This document shows, piece after piece, positions 58,674-64,000 of a stretch of 64,000 nt of DNA. Both the position numbers and the translations under genes were made by a program. Positions within the stretch are counted from its first letter, which is position 1. Each line of letters starts with the position of its first letter. Location: positions 1,488,001 through 1,552,000 of the forward strand of contig JAPEHQ010000001.1 in NCBI GenBank assembly GCA_027405735.1, given 5' to 3'. A model generated the notes under the pieces. That model made no database searches, was not told where the DNA came from, and worked only from the letters and a program-made list of their open reading frames with translations. The DNA comes from Mucor racemosus (taxonomy: Eukaryota > Mucoromycota > Mucoromycetes > Mucorales > Mucoraceae).

Positions 58674-59705
58674 TTATTCCTCGAGCTCAGTCAAATATCT
58701 TTCAGCATCAAGAGCAGCCATACAACCAGTACCGGCAGATGTAATGGCTTGACGATATCTCTTATCCTGAACATCACCAGCAGCAAAGACGCCTTCCACA
58801 CTGGTCAAAGTAGAACCAGGAGTAGTTTTGATGTATCCAGTTTCATCGAGATCAAGTTGACCCTTGACTAAATCAGTGGCAGGAATATGACCAATAGCAT
58901 AGAAAAGACCACTAGCTTCAATGGAACCATTTAAGCCAGTCTTGGAATTACGAGTAAGAACTTCAGTAAGAACATCACCATTACCAACGCATTCTGTTGG
59001 AACAGTTTCAAAGTGAACCGTAACATGAGGATGGGCCAACAATCTATCAGCCATCACCTTGGAAGCACGAAGTTGATCGCGGCGAACGAGGACATGAACA
59101 TGAGAAGCATATTTAGTGAGATAGATGGCTTCTTCTGCAGCAGAATCACCACCACCAATGACAACTAAAGGCTTATTTCTAAACAAAGGAACAGCACCAT
59201 CACAAACTGCACAAGCAGAAATACCGTTTTGCCAATACTTTTCTTCTCCAGGTAAATGCATGCGCTTAGCAGAAGCACCAGTTGCGAGGATGATTGCATC
59301 AGTAGTATCAGTAGGTTCACTTTGTTCATCACTGCCTTCACGCCATAATCTAAAAGGACGGACACTAGTGTCAAGTTTGGTAATGGTTTCAGTTTCAATG
59401 ACAGTTCCACAGTTGATGGATTGTTCGCGCATTTGATCCATTAAAGCACCACCGAGAATACCCTTAGGGAAACCAGGGAAATTTTCAATATCTGTGGTAG
59501 TGGTTAATTGACCTCCAGGAGCAAAACCGTTAGCCATCATACCTTCAAACATGATGGGCTCCATTTGTGCACGAGCAAGATAAATAGCAGCAGTGTGGCC
59601 TAATATGAAAATAAAAGATTAATTTAATCATGCTAGCAGAATCGATATAAACTTACCAGCAGGACCAGAACCGATGACAGTAGTACGATGATGAGTAGGA
59701 GCCAT
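58674..59705 (-). CDS. TRR1: Thioredoxin reductase (low-molecular-weight, NADPH)
   Basis: Exons 59,705-59,657 and 59,599-58,674; 324 aa, the usual fungal Trr1 size. FAD-binding start VIGSGPAGHTAA (split by the only intron), the GGQLTTTTDIENFPGFP segment, redox-active CAVC at about 146-149 followed by DG, an NADPH-binding GGGDSAAEEA motif, the HVLVRRD step and the closing FAD motif GVFAAGDVQDKRYRQA. It passes electrons from NADPH through FAD and the CAVC pair to thioredoxin, supporting ribonucleotide reductase and peroxiredoxins. No targeting peptide, so cytosolic. Codon use is strongly biased (GGT, GCT, ACC), as for an abundant protein. Confidence 0.97.
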
Positions 59706-60826
59706 TTTTAAGTAATATAAAGTTAATAAATTAGCTTGAAACTATAGAAAATAATGAAAAAATTGATAGTAAAACACATTTCTCATCCTATTTATATGGA
59801 AAATCTGATTACATTTGAAAGATACAACAGCCAATCAAGGTTTCTAGAAGGATTTTTGTAGCATATTTGTAATATGGACTAACTGTATACCATTGGCCTA
59901 TCAAAACCAAATTTTAACTCTACTCCTGACAGGTTGACAAATCATTTGGCGTGTGCATCGATTAGTAATGCAGCGGGCAACTGAGCTTATCAAGGGTTAA
60001 GTTACAATACCCCTCTCATAATCGATATTATGTAAACGCTTTTTGATTTGCTAAAAAATTAAACTTGAGCTACCATCAGTCAGCTTATTGCCTCTCTATA
60101 TTTCAATATTTATGGCATACAGCATATTTCTTATCTCGAAAACATTAATTTTACATTCTTTTGTCTTTGCGGAAATACGCAATTTTTGATGAATTGTCGT
60201 TTATTACATATTCAAGCTATAATACATATGGTTTTCGTATTTTTAAATTTGATATATATCCACATTGCTTCATGTTTTATGGATATCAAAAACAAAATGC
60301 AGAAAATAAAGATTCGCTACGAAATTTAACAATTATTAATTAAAATTGCGTTAATTTGCATGGAAATGTTTAGGCATCATATGCAGAACTGATTTGACAA
60401 TTTATGCCAAATAAAAAAATATGATGATATAATTACATTGAGTAAAACCTAAAATCAATTAGAGTTGCAGATTGAAAGGTCTTTTTAAGCTTGTAAGAAT
60501 TCTTTAAAATTTACAAATATGGAATTTTTACATGACCGTAAATATTCATAGTTTCATAAATAATTCGTAATAACATATTAATGTTTCAATAAATGACGAA
60601 AATTGTAGCTTATTATCAAGGTCGTTCTGTTGTAGTTAATTAATGTAACTATTGCTTGTCTGTTTAGCGGAACTCGGCGCAAACAACAAGAAATTTACAG
60701 CTGAATGTGAAGATTGCTGTTCCAAACAATGATACGAGTTTGTAAAATATTAGTTTATTATATAGATATTTTTTATTTATTTTAAAAAGTATAATGATAT
60801 GAATGATGGGATGATGAAATTATGAA
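59706..60826. other. TRR1 promoter region and Skt5-like 3' flank
   Basis: 1.1 kb, AT-rich, with no supported gene. The TRR1 promoter should lie within the first few hundred bases; no TATA box stands out. Confidence 0.45.
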
Positions 60827-61718
60827 TTACATGATAATGCAATCTTCTTGAGATGCATTCTTTTTCTTTTCAGCTGGAATTTTTTCCTCGCTTATTTTGC
60901 CTTGAAGTTTTTGTATAGCACGTTTATCCCCACTTTTGGCAGCCTTTTTATACCATTCAATTGCCTGAGCAGTATCCTTTTCACATCCAATGCCAACCTC
61001 AGAAAAGTAACCTACAGCATATTCTGCTTTCGGTAATCCCATTTCAGCAGCACGCTTAGCCCAATTATATGCATTTTGATCTGATTGAGGTAAAACATCA
61101 GGGGAACCAACAAGGTACCAAGCTGTTAATGCAAAACAAGCATCTTTGTTACCCTTTTCCGCCGCAATGGTATAATAATGAATAGAATGTGCAGGATCGG
61201 GTTGACAGTTTAGTTTACCGTACTCGTAACATTCGCCTAATTTAAATGCAGCAGCACCATGTCCCATTTCAGCAGCTTGATTTAATAAAACAACAGCGTA
61301 AGCTAAATCAATAAAGATAACATTCGGAACACCATTAATATGTAATAAAGCTAATTCGTAAATAGCATCAGGATATTCAGGTGTAGCTGCTTCAACTGAA
61401 CGATTAAACCATTTGACAGCTTCTTTATCATTTTTTGATACACTCATTTCTCCATTCATATAAGCCAAACCTAGGCGATACATTGAACCAGGATGACCCA
61501 AAGAAGCTGCTTTTCTGTTATTTTGATTTAAAATCAATATGTATTTCCCTACATGATGATAACACTTGGAACTTACTTGTAGAATAATACAGCTTTAGCA
61601 CCATTCTGACGACATCCCAAACCGTGCTCATAACATTTAGCAGCTCTAAAAAAAGAAAATTGCATAGATTATTAAACATCAGCCCTTTTTTTTTTTTTAT
61701 GATATATAAATAACCCAA

Positions 61719-61753
<35 letters not shown>

Positions 61754-62445
61754 ACACACACGCGCATACACACATACACAAAACATATGAAAAAACAGAA
61801 AAGAAAGAATTACCTGTCGGAAGCATCTACATGAAAATGTTTAGATGCTTGAACATACAAAGAGAATGCTTTGTCTAATTCTAGTTTGCTTTTTTTGTTT
61901 AAAAGACCACTTTCAAATAATTTTGCAAGATTATATTGAGCTCCAGCATGTCCTTTCAAAGATAGTTGTTTCAATAGTTTCTCGGCTTCTAAAAGATATT
62001 GATTTTTACTGGCATCAGTATCTGGTAATTGTTTTGCAGCTTCAATCATGAATATAGCAAAATCACATTGGATATCTGGGTTATTAGTTTTTTTGGCATT
62101 TTCTCTATACATGTTGATTGTCTGTGCGTATGATAAAAGTGAAGCATCTCTACCAGGCTTCAGATGTGAATGATTTAGTAATTGTTCTGATTGAATTGAT
62201 GTTACACTATTTCCACTAAAATTAACATTATTAGATGTACTACTATTGGATGATCTTGACGTATTTGGAATTGAACCAAATGAATCATTAGCTAAAGAAC
62301 TTGCAATTGATGAACTCGTGCTATGAGTGGAAGGGTTTGGTGAAATCGTATCAGGTTGGTGTGGAAGAACATGCTTATTATTTAACAGAATGTCATTGGT
62401 AGGTCTTTGTAAACCATTGCCATTAATTGATGTAATTCCTGTCAT
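60827..62445 (-). CDS. Skt5/Chs4-like chitin synthase activator with CaaX box
   Basis: Exons 62,445-61,814, 61,645-61,577 and 61,514-60,827; 462 aa. A Ser/Asn-rich N-terminus (about 1-105) is followed by SLLSYAQTINMYRENAKKTN, typical of Skt5/Chs4, then Sel1-like repeats (about 145-430: GHAGAQYNLAKLFESG, AAKCYEHGLGCRQNGAKAV, GHPGSMYRLGLAYMNGE, AEKGNKDACFALTAWYL). The protein ends CIIM, a CaaX farnesylation signal like that of Skt5. Skt5/Chs4 binds and activates a class IV chitin synthase at the plasma membrane; the lipid would anchor it there. The long first intron (61,646-61,813) has a 33-bp T tract in the sense strand. Confidence 0.88.
61720..61752. repeat. 33-bp poly-A (poly-T in sense) homopolymer in an intron
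   Basis: An uninterrupted A run on this strand inside intron 1 of the Skt5-like gene, followed by (CA)n/(CG) microsatellite sequence. Likely unstable and error-prone in sequencing. Confidence 0.9.
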
Positions 62446-62701
62446 TTTTAATGATTAAAAAAGAAAGGGAAAAAGAAAAAAAGGGCTTTCATCTGTTTAA
62501 ACATTTATATATTTATTTTTGTCTGCATGTACTTGATATATAAAAAGATTTTTTGTCTCATTTCAATGATATTCATTTGCACGGATATTGTAAACTGAAC
62601 ATTAACATTTGAATCTACGGTCACCATATTATTAAAATCCAATCATTATTTTGTCGTGAAAAAATTAGTTTCTTTTTCGTCAATACCATAGTTTACTCAA
62701 A

Positions 62702-63121
62702 ATGGCAGATATTGCAGGATATGCTTACGGTTTAACAGTGTTTGCTGGTGGTCTTATTGGTTTTATTAAAGGTAAATTACTTATTTTACTGACCATGCCA
62801 TTTACTCTTTCTCACTCAAAAAACAAACAGCGAAAAGCACAATGTCTCTTTTAGCTGGTAGTTTATTTGGTGCATTAGCTTGTTTAGGTGCATATCAAGT
62901 ATCAAACGACCCTAATAATGTTACTTTAGCGTTGATTGTTAGCATTGTACTTTTATACGTAATGGGTGGCCGTTTTTATCGCGGACGCAAATTTATGCCT
63001 GCTGGACTTGTAACACTTTTAAGGTAAATATAATCAGTTTTTGATGATAAAAACATTTACTAAAAAATATGTCCATAATAGTCTGATCATGGTACTTCGA
63101 TATGCCACTCATTTAATCTAA
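62702..63121 (+). CDS. TMEM14 family small membrane protein
   Basis: Exons 62,702-62,771, 62,831-63,023 and 63,082-63,121; 100 aa, the family's usual size. Glycine-rich hydrophobic segments typical of TMEM14: MADIAGYAYGLTVFAGGLIG, SLLAGSLFGALACLGAYQV, VTLALIVSIVLLYVMGGRFY, and the conserved RGRKFMPAGLV motif before a last helix. The family includes TMEM14C, a mitochondrial inner-membrane protein linked to porphyrin import in animals; the fungal role is unknown. Only 35 bp separate its stop from the stop of the convergent PAH gene. Its start is 256 bp from the divergent Skt5-like start. Confidence 0.92.
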
Positions 63122-63156
63122 TTTTTATAATTGAAATATTGAGAATAAATCCTTTA

Positions 63157-64000
63157 TTATTCAAATGTCACGATTCCTTCATCCGTGTTGATTATAATTT
63201 TTCCTCCATTGGGAGATGTAATGTAAATGGAATTTAATTCGTTTCCTGGCGATAAATCGAGGATATGTCCAGTTGGTAAAAACATTAGAAAATTACGAAT
63301 TAACCATGGTTTTCCTTTAAATAATAAAGTAACACGTTCCAGCACTTGAGGGGTATTAATTCTAAATGAAAAAAGAAAAACGTTAGGTTATAAAATCATT
63401 TTATACAAATAACACACTCACTTTTCCGATCGAAAATCTGTCATGATTTCGAGAAATTTATTATATGTTTGTGATGGTTCGTCTGTTTTGATTTGCTCTA
63501 AATAGCCAACGGCATCCTTCATTTCTACTGGCTTTGCTTCCACTACTTTAGTCTCTAATTCCTCCTTTAGACTATCTAAACTGACGCCTCCACTTAGTAA
63601 CGAAGATAGCATGTGTTGCTTGTCTTTACCAAATAAACCTTCAATAACGCGAAGTACCTATAATTTATTTTGTTAGTATTTATATTATGCAAAAACCACA
63701 ATATTAAGGCATTTACTTCTTCCACATTTTTTTCATCCTTGACTTTTAATGCTGTCGGGGGTGGAATTATTTGATCTTTGACAGTTTGTTGCTCCCCTCT
63801 CAAAACTGCTCTTACCCACATGAGTAGGTGTTGAGGTTGTCCATTCTTATCCACTAGTTTTGCCCAACCTGTAAGAATCAGTGCTCTTTGAAGATCATCA
63901 TTTTGAGCAAATTTTGCTAAAAGAGCACGTCTCCACGCATCGATTTTTCTATTATCATGCCAATCCTTTCGTGCTTCCTCGGTAATAGGTAATTTTTGTC
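63157..64000 (-). CDS. PAH-domain (Sin3-like) protein, 5' part outside the window
   Basis: Three exons visible on the reverse strand: beyond 64,000 to 63,717, 63,657-63,422 and 63,361-63,157. The last two encode a paired amphipathic helix domain: DAVGYLEQIKT, TYNKFLEIMTDFRSEK, NTPQVLERVTLLFKGKPWLI and NFLMFLPTGHIL. This matches the Sin3 PAH consensus (YL..IK..F...YN.FL.IM.DF...PxVI.RV..LF.G.P.LI..F..FLP.G). About 45 residues follow the domain. The upstream visible part (WAKLVDKNGQPQHLLMWV) is not recognised. It is too short after the PAH to be Sin3 itself, so it is probably another PAH protein that binds repressors or chromatin factors. The start lies outside the window. Confidence 0.8.

Noticed and set aside
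1..64000. tRNA, rRNA, snRNA genes or a CRISPR array
   Set aside because: Scanning by eye found no cloverleaf, no conserved snRNA or 5S core, and no regularly spaced repeats; a tRNAscan-SE/Infernal run would settle it.

Overview
The window looks like nuclear DNA of a filamentous fungus, most likely an early-diverging one (Mucoromycota). The evidence is AT-rich intergenic DNA, genes broken by many 50-85 bp GT-AG introns, pyrimidine-rich leaders before ATG, an EgtD-EgtB fusion (Egt1), a Zn(II)2Cys6 regulator, a fungal-type bZIP, a Skt5/Chs4-type chitin synthase activator and low-molecular-weight thioredoxin reductase. Exon limits were worked out by hand from splice signals and reading phase; for every multi-exon model the summed exon length is a multiple of three.

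Layout. 1-2.1 kb: repeats, with two copies of one 363-bp miniature transposon. 2.4-10.4 kb: PH-domain protein (-), RACK1 (+), a ten-exon sugar transporter (+), a small orphan ORF (+), a PCL-like cyclin (+) and an acidic hypothetical protein (-). 11.1-12.95 kb: repeat family A. 13.5-23.0 kb: PHF14-like PHD protein (-), VPS29 (+), alpha/beta hydrolase (+) and a 16-exon SAC/hSac2 phosphoinositide phosphatase (-). 23.7-34.2 kb: nested transposon island. 35.8-38.4 kb: EGT1. 38.4-41.3 kb: gene-poor. 41.3-45.0 kb: Zn2Cys6 factor (+) convergent with bZIP (-). 45.1-55.7 kb: second transposon island, including a 5.46-kb palindrome. 56.1-64.0 kb: Sel1-repeat protein (+), thioredoxin reductase (-), Skt5-like protein (-), TMEM14 protein (+) and a PAH-domain protein (-, runs off the window).

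The genes are unlinked housekeeping and regulatory functions: translation scaffold, retromer, phosphoinositide turnover, redox and ergothioneine antioxidant chemistry, and cell-wall chitin control. The two Sel1-type genes flanking thioredoxin reductase are the only possible functional or paralogous pairing.

The repeat islands are the unusual part. Five repeat families (called A-E here), two solo LTRs, one pogo-like MITE and a CAAGC-rich tract are inserted into each other, and several insertions can be checked against empty sites in other copies within this window. The standout is the 48,791-54,248 palindrome. It has near-identical arms, ends reading CACTACGGCC, and in each arm a fragment resembling the last WD repeat of cytoplasmic dynein intermediate chain with splice signals kept; a third, decayed copy lies near 28.9 kb. 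A transcript through it would fold into a long hairpin carrying host-gene sequence, so it could be a natural inverted-repeat RNAi source; that part is inference. I saw no tRNA, rRNA, CRISPR array or intact transposase gene.
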